The position numbers and the translations under genes were made by a program. Positions 8,359 to 17,080 of a DNA stretch of 48,819 nt are shown piece by piece. Below the pieces are notes generated by a model that did no database searches, was not told the origin of the DNA, and saw only the letters and a program-made list of their open reading frames with translations. This stretch comes from Alphaproteobacteria bacterium. Its GTDB lineage: Bacteria > Pseudomonadota > Alphaproteobacteria > DSM-16000 > Inquilinaceae. Within the stretch, counting starts at the first letter, position 1. Each line of letters begins with the position of its first letter. Location: the NCBI GenBank assembly GCA_028281265.1, contig JANQKE010000199.1, positions 1 through 48,819 of the forward strand, read 5' to 3'.

Positions 8359-8757
8359 ATGCCGGACGACCGCGTCTTCATGAAGACCAAGCTGATCGAG
8401 TTCGTCTGGGACGGACCGGATGGCTGGCAGCATCTGGCCCGGCCGTTGACGCTGTTCCTGCTCGATTTCCTGTCGGGCCGGCAGTACGGACGCTATCGGG
8501 TCTCGCTGGGCCAGGGGGTGCAGGGCTTCCTGGATTTCGGCGGGGCCGGCATGTTCCTGATGCTGGAACGCATCCAGGATTCGTTCGATCCGATCGGCAA
8601 GTGGCGGGGCCAGACCTTCTGGTTCCGCCGGCAGAGCCACCAGGTGCTGCTGTCGGTCGGCTACGGTGCCGACGAGCACTATCTGGAAGAGCTTCTGCCG
8701 CTGCTGCGGGAGCACCTCGCCGAGCACGGGCTGGCGAGCGCCGGCACCGCCGGTTAG
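8359..8757 (+). CDS. Hypothetical protein, 132 residues
   Basis: I do not recognise this family. The sequence begins MPDDRVFMKTKLIEFVWDGPDGW, has a hydrophobic stretch LTLFLLDFLSGRQYG (about 31-45) that is short for a membrane span, a Gly-rich segment (GVQGFLDFGGAGMFLMLERIQ) and an acidic tail (DEHYLEELLPLLREHLAEHG). Codon use matches the surrounding genes and the frame is uninterrupted, so it looks like a real gene. Its stop codon TAG (8755-8757) is also the first three bases of palindromic copy B. An internal ATG at 8380 (MKTKLIEF) is a possible alternative start; neither start has a good Shine-Dalgarno. Confidence 0.6.
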   Translation: MPDDRVFMKTKLIEFVWDGPDGWQHLARPLTLFLLDFLSGRQYGRYRVSLGQGVQGFLDFGGAGMFLMLERIQDSFDPIGKWRGQTFWFRRQSHQVLLSVGYGADEHYLEELLPLLREHLAEHGLASAGTAG

Positions 8758-8861
8758 AGCATCTTATCCGTGTCCGAACGGCCGCAGGATGCTCCAACTC
8801 TCCCATTGAAGAGCAAGATTTGGACAAGAGGGTGAGTTGCCCTCATGTCATCTTGCTTTAG
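8754..8861 (-). repeat. Palindromic element copy B (hairpin 2 + linker + hairpin 3), flanked by TTAG
   Basis: On the plus strand a degenerate hairpin 2 (TAGAGCATCTTATC...GCAGGATGCTCC, 8755-8794) is followed by the AACTCT linker and a different hairpin 3: arms AGCAAGAT (8812-8819) and ATCTTGCT (about 8850-8857) enclose GAGGG/CCCTC. It carries TTAG at both ends (8754-8757 and 8858-8861), as expected of a 4-bp target duplication. It fills the whole gap between the convergent gene at 8359 and pheS, and holds the stop codon of one and abuts the stop of the other. Confidence 0.8.
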
Positions 8862-9946
8862 GCGTTCAGGCCGCGGGCCAGGCTCGGCATGTCCAGCGGC
8901 AGGAACCCGTAATGCTTCAGCCAGCGCAGATCGGCGTCGAAGAACGTGCGCAAGTCCGGGATGCCGTATTTCAGCATCGCCGGCCGCTCGATCCCCATCC
9001 CGAAGGCGAAGCCCTGGTAGCGCGTGCTGTCGATGCCGCACATCTCCAGGACCTTGGGATGCACCATCCCGCAGCCCAGGATCTCCAGCCAATCCCCGTG
9101 ATTGCCGAGCTTGAGCTCGCCGCCCGTGCGGGAGCAGCCGATATCCACTTCCGCCGACGGTTCGGTGAACGGGAAGAAGCTCGGCCGGAACCGCAGCGGC
9201 AGATCGTCGATGCCGAAGAACGCCCGGCAGAACTCCACCAGGCAGCCCTTGAGGTGGCCCATATGGGTCGCCTCGTCGATCACCAGCCCCTCGATCTGAT
9301 GGAACATCGGGGTATGGGTCATGTCGTAGTCGGACCGGTAGGTCCGCCCCGGACAGACCACGCGGATCGGCGGCGTGCCGCCGACCATGGTGCGCACCTG
9401 CACCGGGCTGGTATGCGTGCGCAAGACCCGGGCCGTGCCGTCCTGGGCATCGGGCAGGTAGAAGGTGTCGTGCATCTGCCGCGCGGGATGCTCGGGCGGC
9501 ATGTTGAGCGCGGTGAAGTTGTGGAAATCGTCCTCGATATCCGGCCCTTCGGCCACCTCGAAGCCCATATCGGCGAAGATGGCGATCATCTCGTCGATGG
9601 TCTGGCTGATCGGGTGGATGCGGCCGACGGGCCGGGGCCGGATCGGCAGGCTGACATCGACCCGCTCGGCCTCCAGCCGCGCGGCCAGCGCCGCCTGGGC
9701 CAGTTCGGCCTTGCGCGCCTCCAGAGCGGCGGCCACGGCGTCCTTGACGGCGTTGAGGGCCTGACCGGCCTCCCGTCTTGCGTCGGGGTCGAGCCCGCCG
9801 AGCCGTTTCATCTGCCCGGTGATGCGGCCTTTCTTGCCGAGGGCCGAGACGCGTACGGCTTCGAGCGCGTCCAGCGTGTCGACGGCGGCGACCGCGGCCA
9901 GGAGATCGGCCTCGAGCGTGTCGGCGGCGGGGATCGGCGTGGTCAT
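8858..9946 (-). CDS. pheS: Phenylalanyl-tRNA synthetase alpha subunit
   Basis: A 362-residue class II aminoacyl-tRNA synthetase alpha subunit, which with PheT forms the cytoplasmic alpha2-beta2 enzyme charging tRNA-Phe. Signatures: the N-terminal coiled-coil ([37 protein letters not shown]), [24 protein letters not shown], motif 2 ([25 protein letters not shown]), EIGCSRTGG-like Phe pocket residues ([11 protein letters not shown]), and motif 3 [18 protein letters not shown]. The ATG at 9946 was preferred to an upstream TTG. There is no pheT downstream: the stop abuts palindromic copy B and then a convergent gene. Nor are rpmI/rplT upstream. The gene is therefore detached from its usual neighbours. 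Confidence 0.95.
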   Translation of the reverse strand: MTTPIPAADTLEADLLAAVAAVDTLDALEAVRVSALGKKGRITGQMKRLGGLDPDARREAGQALNAVKDAVAAALEARKAELAQAALAARLEAERVDVSLPIRPRPVGRIHPISQTIDEMIAIFADMGFEVAEGPDIEDDFHNFTALNMPPEHPARQMHDTFYLPDAQDGTARVLRTHTSPVQVRTMVGGTPPIRVVCPGRTYRSDYDMTHTPMFHQIEGLVIDEATHMGHLKGCLVEFCRAFFGIDDLPLRFRPSFFPFTEPSAEVDIGCSRTGGELKLGNHGDWLEILGCGMVHPKVLEMCGIDSTRYQGFAFGMGIERPAMLKYGIPDLRTFFDADLRWLKHYGFLPLDMPSLARGLNA

Positions 9947-10114
9947 CGGGAGGCGTCGCGCAGGTCGGAAGGGCAATTGCCCTAGATCATCGACACTGCC
10001 GCCGCGGCGTCAACAGATGATAGGTGGGAAGGTGCCGCCCGCATCCCGGAGGGTTGGCGCCCGATCCCGCACGGCCAGCCGACCCTCCCTGACGGAGAAC
10101 CGGACCCCCGTCCG

Positions 10115-11359
10115 ATGAGCCCCGACACCCGTCCGCCTTGCGGTCCCGGCCGCTGGAGCCCGGAACCCGGTCCGGCCGAGCCCCGCGACCTGTGCACCGA
10201 TTGCGGCGTCTCCCGCACCGACGACCCAAAGCGCTGCGGCCGGGCCTGCCAGTTCATCCAGCCCGACTACGACCGTTGGGAGCGTGCGGTGCATGGCCGC
10301 ACCCGCGATCCCGACCGGCCGGACGAACTGCATTTCGGCCCCTATCGGCGGATGCTGCGGGCCCGCTTGACGGCCCCCCGAAACGGCGCGCAGTGGACCG
10401 GCATCACCACCCGGATCGCCGAGAAGCTGCTGGAGACCGGGGCGGTCGATGCGGTCCTGACCATGGCGCCGGCGGCCGACGACCGTTGGCGTCCGGTCCC
10501 GGTGCTGGTGACCGACCCGGCGGAGCTGGCCGGCTGCCGCGGGATGCGGATGGGCTATGCGCCGCTGCTGTCGTTGCTGGAGCCGGCGCGCGATCTCGGC
10601 CACCGGCGCCTGGCGGTGGTCGGCATCCCGTGCCAGGTCTACGCCTTGAGGGCGCTGGAGGCGGAACTCGGGTTCGAGCGGCTGTACGTGATCGGCACCC
10701 CGTGCTCGGACAACACCACGACCGAGAAGTTCCACCGCTTCCTGGAACTTCTGTCCGATCGCCCGGAGACGATCACCTATCTCGAGTTCCGCGCCGACTA
10801 CCATGTCGAGCTCAGATTCGCCGACGGTCGCGTCAAGACGATCCCGTTCCTGAAGCTGCCGTTCGCCAAACTGCCGGCTGACTTCTTCCCGCTGACCTGC
10901 CGGACTTGCGTCGACTACACCAACGTCCTGGCCGATATCACCGTCGGCTATATGGGCGGCCAGGGCGACCAGTGGCTCCTCGTGCGCAACGACCGGGGGG
11001 AGGAGCTGGTGGACCTGCTGGGTGCGGAGCTGCACGCCGAAGCACCCGGCACCGCCGGCAAGCGCGACGCGGCCGTCAAGGGCTTCCTGGTCAATGTCCA
11101 GCGCGCGGCCGGCGGCCTGCCCTTGCGTGCGATGCCGAACTGGGTGCGGCCGTTCGTCGCCTGGTTGCAGCCGCGCATCGGCCCGCGCGGGCTCGAATTC
11201 GCCCGCGCTCGGGTGGAGATGAAGGCGATCGAAACCGTGGTCCATCTGGAGCGGGAAGAGCCGCGGCGCGCCCGCTACATGATCCCCGGCCATGTGTGGC
11301 GCCTGGTCGCGCGCTACGGCCTGAGCCCCGGCAACACTCAAGGACGGCCGAAATCGTGA
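10115..11359 (+). CDS. FrhB-family flavo-iron-sulfur protein (BciB/HCAR-like)
   Basis: The 414-residue protein belongs to the coenzyme F420 hydrogenase/dehydrogenase beta-subunit family. An N-terminal Cys cluster (LCTDCGVSRTDDPKRCGRACQF, about 30-51) suits Fe-S binding. The FrhB core shows VVGIPCQVYALRALEAE, YVIGTPCSDNTTTEKFHRFLE and CRTCVDYTNVLADITVGYMGGQGDQW. The last block closely resembles BciB (8-vinyl reductase of divinyl chlorophyllide) and 7-hydroxymethyl chlorophyll a reductase, FAD/Fe-S enzymes that use reduced ferredoxin. No pigment biosynthesis genes are in the window, so the substrate is unresolved. It starts at ATG 10115 and is alone on its strand locally. Confidence 0.82.
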   Translation: MSPDTRPPCGPGRWSPEPGPAEPRDLCTDCGVSRTDDPKRCGRACQFIQPDYDRWERAVHGRTRDPDRPDELHFGPYRRMLRARLTAPRNGAQWTGITTRIAEKLLETGAVDAVLTMAPAADDRWRPVPVLVTDPAELAGCRGMRMGYAPLLSLLEPARDLGHRRLAVVGIPCQVYALRALEAELGFERLYVIGTPCSDNTTTEKFHRFLELLSDRPETITYLEFRADYHVELRFADGRVKTIPFLKLPFAKLPADFFPLTCRTCVDYTNVLADITVGYMGGQGDQWLLVRNDRGEELVDLLGAELHAEAPGTAGKRDAAVKGFLVNVQRAAGGLPLRAMPNWVRPFVAWLQPRIGPRGLEFARARVEMKAIETVVHLEREEPRRARYMIPGHVWRLVARYGLSPGNTQGRPKS

Positions 11360-11560
11360 ACCGCCCCGGGGCTGGACGGCAGCGATCCGGCCCCTATCCT
11401 TGGCGGCTGCAGCACCGCCTGTCCGGGCGCGGCGGCCCCCCTGGATCGGCCACCGGGAGCGGGATGGCGGTTAGATGCGATCGCTCGAGGATCCCTTGTC
11501 CGCCCGAACCGGCGGTGCGGGCGGGCAGGCCTGCTTGTCAACACGGACGGAGGTTCGAAC

Positions 11561-11941
11561 ATGCGCCAGCCGACCCGACTCCTGACCTTCATGGGCAGCC
11601 ATGCGCTGGCCGGGGCGCTCGGCGCCTTGGTCATCCTGACCGCGATCCTGGTGACCGATATCGGTCATCTCGGCACCTTGGTGTTCGGCGGCGGCACGAT
11701 CGAATGGGTGGCGCTGAGCCTGCTGGCCTCCGGCATGGTGGTGACCTTCTCCTCGGTCGCGATGGCGGTGGGCGTGTTCAGCCTGGCCCAGGGCCCGCAA
11801 CGGGTGCTGACGGCCGAGGACGAGGCGGAACTCGCCGCCGACGGCCGAGCGCCGACCGGGCCGGGCCGGCATCGGCGACAGGACGGTGCGGACCGTCCTG
11901 GAGCATCCTGCGTCCGAACGGACGCAGATAAGAGGCTCTAA
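11561..11941 (+). CDS. Small membrane protein whose C-terminus is encoded by a palindromic repeat
   Basis: A 126-residue protein with two predicted transmembrane helices, roughly 15-35 (ALAGALGALVILTAILVTDIG) and 47-75 (VALSLLASGMVVTFSSVAMAVGVFSLAQ). The family is not recognised. A GGAGG Shine-Dalgarno precedes the ATG. The last dozen or so residues (GASCVRTDADKRL) are translated from palindromic copy C, and the stop TAA (11939-11941) straddles the end of hairpin 2; the original C-terminus was probably different. The segment just before the repeat (APTGPGRHRRQDGADRP) is low in recognisable content. It is convergent with the glycosyltransferase gene. Confidence 0.65.
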   Translation: MRQPTRLLTFMGSHALAGALGALVILTAILVTDIGHLGTLVFGGGTIEWVALSLLASGMVVTFSSVAMAVGVFSLAQGPQRVLTAEDEAELAADGRAPTGPGRHRRQDGADRPGASCVRTDADKRL

Positions 11942-12080
11942 CTCTTTGATCTGGAGCAGGATGACGTGAAGGTGACCCGCCTTCATGTCTGAATGCCGTT
12001 CTTCAAGGTTATGGCAAGAGCGGGATTCAGACGTCATGCGCGATCGCGAGAGCGATCGCCCCTAACGCCATCCCGCTCTA
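11900..12080 (-). repeat. Palindromic element copy C (hairpins 2 and 3 plus a further hairpin)
   Basis: On the plus strand: hairpin 2 (about 11900-11940, GAGCATCCTGCGTCCG/CGGACGCAG...GCTCTA), linker AACTCTTTGATCT, hairpin 3 (GTGAAGG/CCTTCAT with GAC/GTC closing pairs, about 11964-11990), then a separate structure at 12017-12080 with arms AGAGCGGGAT and ATCCCGCTCT. The latter encloses GCGATCGC-gaga-GCGATCGC-type arms (about 12040-12059). Hairpin 2 supplies the stop of the small membrane protein and the last TAG (complement of 12078-12080) is the stop of the glycosyltransferase. It fills the whole convergent intergenic gap. Confidence 0.75.
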
Positions 12081-15008
12081 CGGGAGCAGATCACCGAGGT
12101 TCAGGGTGACCTCGTCCTCGGTCCAGGCAATGCCGTCCTGAACCAGGCGGAGCGTGATCTGATGATCCGCGACCGTGTCCGGGGAGATCGGCAGGTCGAG
12201 CGGCAGACAGGCCTGGTCCCCCGGCGGCACGACGAACGGCAGCGGGACCGAAAGCGCCGTCTCGCCGGGGTCCGGTCCGCGCCGCGGTGCGATGCGGCCT
12301 TCCAGCACCACTGCGAACGCCCCGTTCGGGCCGGCCGCCCCGGACCAGGCAACCGGTGAGTGGTTTTCGACCCATACCGACAGCCGGATGGGGCCGTCCT
12401 CGCTCGTGGAAGACAGCGGATCGGGGGTGCGCAGCCGATAGCGGCGGTCGCCCGGCGGGACGATCGCCGCAAGACGGGTGCGGCCGAGATCGGTGAGCCC
12501 CGGGTAGAGCTGGGGCCGCGCCGGCCGGTACACGCGATACCAGTCGTCGGTCAGGACGATCTCGGCCAGCCGGTCGGCGCTGGCGGCCCAGTCCGGCCAG
12601 ACGGTGCCCGACGAGGGGGGGGCGCCGCGCCCGCTTCCCCCCTCGGCAAGGAAATCCCGGATCGTTTGCGCCAGGGCTGCAGCGCTGCCGGGCTCGAACA
12701 GCCGCAGGCCGACCGCGCCGTGCCCGACCTCCCGGAACACCGGCAGGTCGCTGACGATGGCGGGCTTGCCGAAATGCCCGGCCTCGACGATCGGCAGACC
12801 GAAGCCCTCGGCGTGGGAACAGGCCAGAAGGGCCGTCGCCCGGCGATAGTGGCAGGCCAGCTCCGCGTCGCTCACCTGGCGATGCCAGGCCAGCCGGCGG
12901 CCGGCCTCGGGATGGCCGTCCAGCCGCTCGGCCAGGGTACCGGTCGACCAGCCGGGCTTGCCGACGATGTCCAGCCGGACCTCGAGCCCGGCGGCCCAGA
13001 GCGCTTCGAACGCCCGCAACGCCACCCAGTGACCCTTGCGCGGCTCCACCGTCCCGACCATCAGGAAGGTGGCCGGGCCGTCGGTATCGGCGCCGCCGGC
13101 TTCTGGCCCCGGCACGCCCTCGCCATCGGCGAAGTCCGCCCCCAGCGGCCAGTAGCCGATCTTCATCGCGTGCGGGTAGCCCATCGCGTCGAGCAGACGG
13201 TGGAACTCGTCCGCCACGGCGCGGGAGATGCACACGAACCCCGTCGAGTAGGTCAGGGCCGATTTCAACCATGCCGTGAAGATCTCCGGCATCCCGCCTG
13301 CGCACATCGCCGGCATCTTCAGGGGAACCAGGTCGAACAGGCAGGAGATGACGTCGATGCCCCGGGCCCGGGCCTCCCGCAGCCGGCGACGATGGATGTT
13401 CTGGAACTCCCAACTGCTGTCCAGCATCAGCAGCCGGTCGTTCGGCCGGCACAGCCAGCGCCGATCCTCGGCCTTCAGGCGGGCTTCGTCCCCCCAGGCG
13501 GGGCTGAGGTACCAGCCGTCGGTATCGTCGCAATAGACATAGCCGATCTCCCAGTCCCGGCGGCGGGCAGGGCTCGCCAGCCCGGGGCAGATCTTGGTGA
13601 CCACCCGCTGGATGCCGGTCTTGTGGTCGTTGCGCAGGGTCGAGGTCGCATCCACGATCAGCCGTGGCGGTCCGGGTTCCGGCGGTTCGGCACAGGCCAT
13701 CAGCGTCGGCGCGAGGGCCCGATCGGTCCGGCGAGGGACGGCCGTGGCGATATGGGGGGCGATCCGTGCCCTGAGCGCCGGCCTGTCCTGGACGGGCCGG
13801 TCGGCGGAAGCCAGGTTCGCGAACACCGCGGCGGCCCGCTGCGCCGAACCGGCAAAGCTGTGCCGTTCGAGGGCCCGTCGCGCCGCCCGTTCCACGATCG
13901 ACGGATCGAGCCGGCCGGCCAGCACCTCGGCCAACCGGTCGGCCAGATCGGCAGGGGACCGGGGATCGAACAGCAACCGCTCCTCGCCGACGACTTCGGG
14001 GATTGCCCCGCCGTTGGAGGCGACCACGGCCGTACCGCACGCCAAGGCTTCCAAGGCGGTCAGGCCGAACCCCTCCATCAGGCTGGGCTGGACCAGGGCC
14101 GCCGCACCGCGGTAGAGCCGGACCAGGGTCTCGTCGTCGACGGTGTTGAGCAACACCAGCGCATCGCGGCGCAGGCCATGGCCTTCCCAGCGGCGGATGA
14201 GCTGCTGTTCCAGCGCCGCCGGGTGGTCGCCCGCGAGCACCAGCTTGACGTCCCGGGCGGTGGCTGCCGGCAGTCGCGGCCAGGCGTCGATCAGCGTGCC
14301 GACATTCTTGCGGGCGTCCAGCCCGCCGACATAGAGCGCGTAGCGCCCCGGGACCGGCGGCGGCCGGTCGTCGCCGGGGCCCAGCGCCTGGATCCGTTCG
14401 CGCACGGAGGCCGACAGCCCTTCGCCGATCGCGGTGGCCGGAACCCCCGGCACCAGATCTCGTGCCTCCCGGGCGGAGAACTCCGACACGCCGAGGATCG
14501 CATCGAAGCCCCGATGGCTTTCGAGCCGGCGGTAGTAATAGCGCCGCAGGTCGTCGTCGGTCAGATAGGTGTCGGCGAAACGGTGCGGGATGGCATCGTG
14601 GAACACCGCCACCACCGGCATCGACAGCGCCGGGTGGGGCAGCAGCGGGACGGCCGGATCGGCTTGCCCCTCGAACGGGCTGGGCGACAGCGCGATGTCC
14701 GGTCCCAGGCAGTTGACGTGGTGGACCAGCGCCAGATGGGCCAGGGCGCGGGGGCCGTCGAGGCCGGTCGCCGCCTCCCCGCCGTCGACGCGGGCGTGCC
14801 AGAGATGGATGTGATCGCGGCCGACGACCGGCTCCAGCAGGCCGCGGGCTTCGATCGCCTCGTGCCCCATATCGGCGTTGAGGGACACCAGGATCCGGTC
14901 GATCTCCGGCCGGTCGGCCAGGGCGCGCAACAGCTCGATCAGGAACCGGCCGATACCGCGAAGCCGGCTCGCCGTCTGCAGCGACTGGCAATCGACCCAT
15001 ACCCGCAT
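12078..15008 (-). CDS. Tandem GT4-type glycosyltransferase (two catalytic domains) with C-terminal beta-domain
   Basis: A 976-residue protein with two GT-B glycosyltransferase family 4-like units. Unit 1 (about 1-400) opens MRVWVDCQSLQTASRLRGIGRF and contains YALYVGGLDARKNVGTLIDAW and the donor-binding EGFGLTALEALACGTAVVASNGGAIPEV. Unit 2 (about 445-830) opens PRLIVDATSTLRNDHKTGIQRVV and contains FLMVGTVEPRKGHW and HAEGFGLPIVEAGHFGKPAIVSDLPVFREV. The last ~130 residues (RLSVWVENHSPVAWSGAAGPNGAFAVVLEGRI...) look like an Ig/FN3-type beta-sandwich. No signal peptide is seen. Such proteins build surface polysaccharides from nucleotide sugars, but this gene stands alone, with no polymerase, flippase or sugar-nucleotide genes nearby. 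The ATG at 15008 starts the conserved MRVWVD. Confidence 0.88.
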   Translation of the reverse strand: MRVWVDCQSLQTASRLRGIGRFLIELLRALADRPEIDRILVSLNADMGHEAIEARGLLEPVVGRDHIHLWHARVDGGEAATGLDGPRALAHLALVHHVNCLGPDIALSPSPFEGQADPAVPLLPHPALSMPVVAVFHDAIPHRFADTYLTDDDLRRYYYRRLESHRGFDAILGVSEFSAREARDLVPGVPATAIGEGLSASVRERIQALGPGDDRPPPVPGRYALYVGGLDARKNVGTLIDAWPRLPAATARDVKLVLAGDHPAALEQQLIRRWEGHGLRRDALVLLNTVDDETLVRLYRGAAALVQPSLMEGFGLTALEALACGTAVVASNGGAIPEVVGEERLLFDPRSPADLADRLAEVLAGRLDPSIVERAARRALERHSFAGSAQRAAAVFANLASADRPVQDRPALRARIAPHIATAVPRRTDRALAPTLMACAEPPEPGPPRLIVDATSTLRNDHKTGIQRVVTKICPGLASPARRRDWEIGYVYCDDTDGWYLSPAWGDEARLKAEDRRWLCRPNDRLLMLDSSWEFQNIHRRRLREARARGIDVISCLFDLVPLKMPAMCAGGMPEIFTAWLKSALTYSTGFVCISRAVADEFHRLLDAMGYPHAMKIGYWPLGADFADGEGVPGPEAGGADTDGPATFLMVGTVEPRKGHWVALRAFEALWAAGLEVRLDIVGKPGWSTGTLAERLDGHPEAGRRLAWHRQVSDAELACHYRRATALLACSHAEGFGLPIVEAGHFGKPAIVSDLPVFREVGHGAVGLRLFEPGSAAALAQTIRDFLAEGGSGRGAPPSSGTVWPDWAASADRLAEIVLTDDWYRVYRPARPQLYPGLTDLGRTRLAAIVPPGDRRYRLRTPDPLSSTSEDGPIRLSVWVENHSPVAWSGAAGPNGAFAVVLEGRIAPRRGPDPGETALSVPLPFVVPPGDQACLPLDLPISPDTVADHQITLRLVQDGIAWTEDEVTLNLGDLLP

Positions 15009-15143
15009 GCGCCCTCATCCCCCGTCCCGCCACCACCGCCGGAAGCCGCCGTCCGCAGACCGCGCTGGGGGCCATAGCAGAGCGGCTGCCGGGTGGCGAC
15101 CGGTCCCGGGCGATCGGCGCAACGCGGGCCGTCGGGTCGGCCG

Positions 15144-17066
15144 TCAGTCCAGCCGGAAGACCTCGACCGGCGCGTGGCGTCCCCGGACCGCGTGGGGGCC
15201 GATCGATTCCGCGCGGAACTCCGAGGGGATCCGGTCGGCGGTGTCGGCGCTCATCAGGACCGTCACCTCACGGTCGCCGGCGAAGCTCTTGCCCAAGGTC
15301 TCCAGCCGGCTGCAGGTGTTCACCGCATCGCCGACGATGGTGTAGTTCATCCGCCCCGGTGCGCCGATATTGCCGATCACCACGGCCCCGGTATGGATGC
15401 CGATCCGCAGGCGGAGCGGCCGTTTGCCCTGGGCAGCACGGGTCCGATTGTCCTCCTGCACCGCCAGCGCGATGCCGAGCGCCGCCCGGCATGCCCGCTC
15501 CGCGTGGTCCTTCTGGCGGTCCGGGGCATTCCAGAACGCCATCAGCCCGTCACCCATGAACTTGTCGATCGTGCCGCCTTCCGATTCCACGCTGGCGGCC
15601 AGCAGGCCGAAATGATGGTTCAGCAGGGCCGCCGTCTCGGCCGCCGGCAGGTCCTCGACCGAGGCGGTGAAGCCCTGGATGTCGGTGAACAGGACCGTCA
15701 CCTCGCGCTCCACGGACCGCACGTTCTCCCCCCGCTCCTTTCGGAGCAGGCGCTTGACCAGGGTGCGCGGCAGATAGGTCTCCAGCCACACCAGCCCGGT
15801 CAGCATCCGGTTGAACGCGCGGGCCTGCTCGTCGAGTTCGGTAAACCGGCTGCGCGACAACGGCTTGACGTCGCCGAACTCCAGCTCCGCGATGCTGGCG
15901 GCGTCGGCCGCCAGGTGCCGGATGGGCTTGCCGATCGACTTGCCCAGCCGGATACCCAGAAGGACCGCGATCACCAGGATCGCGCTGCCCATGGCCGTCG
16001 ACCCCGCCAGCCGGTCGAGCTGCTGATCGACCTCGCTGGACGGCAGATAGACACCGATCGTCAGCGGCACCGGCCCGTAGCCGTCGATCGGCCGGGTCAT
16101 GGCGATGACGTCCTCACCCGCCGGGCTTTCGACTTCGACGGCGATGACGTCGCCGGTGATCTGCTTGGCGAGCGACCGGCCCGCGGCCAAGAGCGGCAGG
16201 ATCGGATCGCCGATCGCATCGATGCCGGGCAACGGGTCTTCCGGCGTCTGCCCCGGCGGCACGCCGCGGCGCAGCGCCCGATGCGCCAGCACCCGGTCGT
16301 CGCCGTACAGAATGAAGGGCACGGCCGTGTCCACACCGATGTCGAGTTCATCGACAAAGCGGGAGAGGTCGCGCGTGGTCACCGCGACGATCAGGCTTCC
16401 GATCACGGTCCCCGCCGGGTCGCGGGCCAGCCGGCGGATGTTGACGGCGGCCGTGCGCTCCTCCCGCACCAGGACGACCTCTCCCCATGTGTTGGCATGC
16501 GGGTCGGACAGAAGCGGTGCCATTTCCGTCGTCCGGATATGGGCCGGGACGTTGTGGACCCCGACGAAAGACCGCAACCCCTCCGATGTCCGGCCGACGC
16601 CCTGCATCGTGCCGTCCGTCTCCGCCAGCAGGATGGCGACGATCTCCGGCGTGGTCTGCAGGACGGCCAGGAACGTGGCGTCCCGCGCGGCCGCGTCGGT
16701 CAGATCGAGATCACCGGCATCGATCAGCCGGCCGATGCCGTCGATGGCCGTCTCGGCCGGTTCCAACTGGTCGCGCAGTCGGCTTTCGATCAGATCGAGG
16801 GTCAGGTTCGAGCGTTCGCTGAGCAGCTCGAACGTGTTCTCCCGGTTGGCTCCGGCGACCAGGATGAGCACCGCCGCCACGGCGATGAACACCAGGCTGC
16901 CGATGCCCCCGGCCAGAGCCAGCGTGATCGGGACCGTGAAGCGCCGCTTGCCCGCCCCGTCGCCGCCTTTCGGGTCGAGCGGCTCTGCCCGCGGCGGCGG
17001 CGCGGGCCGCTCGTCGTGACGGGGCCGTTCAAGCGTATCGGCTCGGTCGTCGTCGCCCAGTGGCAC
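15144..17066 (-). CDS. Membrane-bound class III adenylate/guanylate cyclase with periplasmic sensor
   Basis: A receptor-type cyclase of about 640 residues: a short Arg/Pro-rich cytoplasmic lead, a membrane span (TLALAGGIGSLVFIAVAAVLILV), an extracytoplasmic sensor of about 280 residues resembling double-Cache domains, a second span (MGSAILVIAVLLGIRLG), a HAMP-like linker, and a C-terminal class III cyclase domain. Catalytic residues are visible: metal Asp in LFTDIQGF, DKFMGDG (Lys and second metal Asp), and YTIVGDAVNTCSRLE (Asp, Asn, Arg). The Lys/Asp pair points to ATP rather than GTP. I chose GTG 17066, just after the hinT stop and preceded by GGAG; a GTG at 17126 inside hinT would add 20 residues. 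Confidence 0.88.
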   Translation of the reverse strand: MPLGDDDRADTLERPRHDERPAPPPRAEPLDPKGGDGAGKRRFTVPITLALAGGIGSLVFIAVAAVLILVAGANRENTFELLSERSNLTLDLIESRLRDQLEPAETAIDGIGRLIDAGDLDLTDAAARDATFLAVLQTTPEIVAILLAETDGTMQGVGRTSEGLRSFVGVHNVPAHIRTTEMAPLLSDPHANTWGEVVLVREERTAAVNIRRLARDPAGTVIGSLIVAVTTRDLSRFVDELDIGVDTAVPFILYGDDRVLAHRALRRGVPPGQTPEDPLPGIDAIGDPILPLLAAGRSLAKQITGDVIAVEVESPAGEDVIAMTRPIDGYGPVPLTIGVYLPSSEVDQQLDRLAGSTAMGSAILVIAVLLGIRLGKSIGKPIRHLAADAASIAELEFGDVKPLSRSRFTELDEQARAFNRMLTGLVWLETYLPRTLVKRLLRKERGENVRSVEREVTVLFTDIQGFTASVEDLPAAETAALLNHHFGLLAASVESEGGTIDKFMGDGLMAFWNAPDRQKDHAERACRAALGIALAVQEDNRTRAAQGKRPLRLRIGIHTGAVVIGNIGAPGRMNYTIVGDAVNTCSRLETLGKSFAGDREVTVLMSADTADRIPSEFRAESIGPHAVRGRHAPVEVFRLD

Positions 17067-17080
17067 GGGCCCGGCTCCGG

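Noticed and set aside
9982-9991. CTAGATCATC upstream of pheS, identical to the first ten bases of hairpin 1
   Set aside because: The following sequence does not continue into the element and there is no facing arm; too short to call a remnant.
12039-12060. GCGATCGC pairs that look like the cyanobacterial HIP1 motif
   Set aside because: They are the arms of a hairpin inside element C, and nothing else in the window suggests cyanobacterial origin.
12360-15077. A 905-codon open frame on the plus strand opposite the glycosyltransferase
   Set aside because: It has no recognisable domains and Arg/Gly/Asp-biased composition, whereas the minus strand encodes two textbook glycosyltransferase units.
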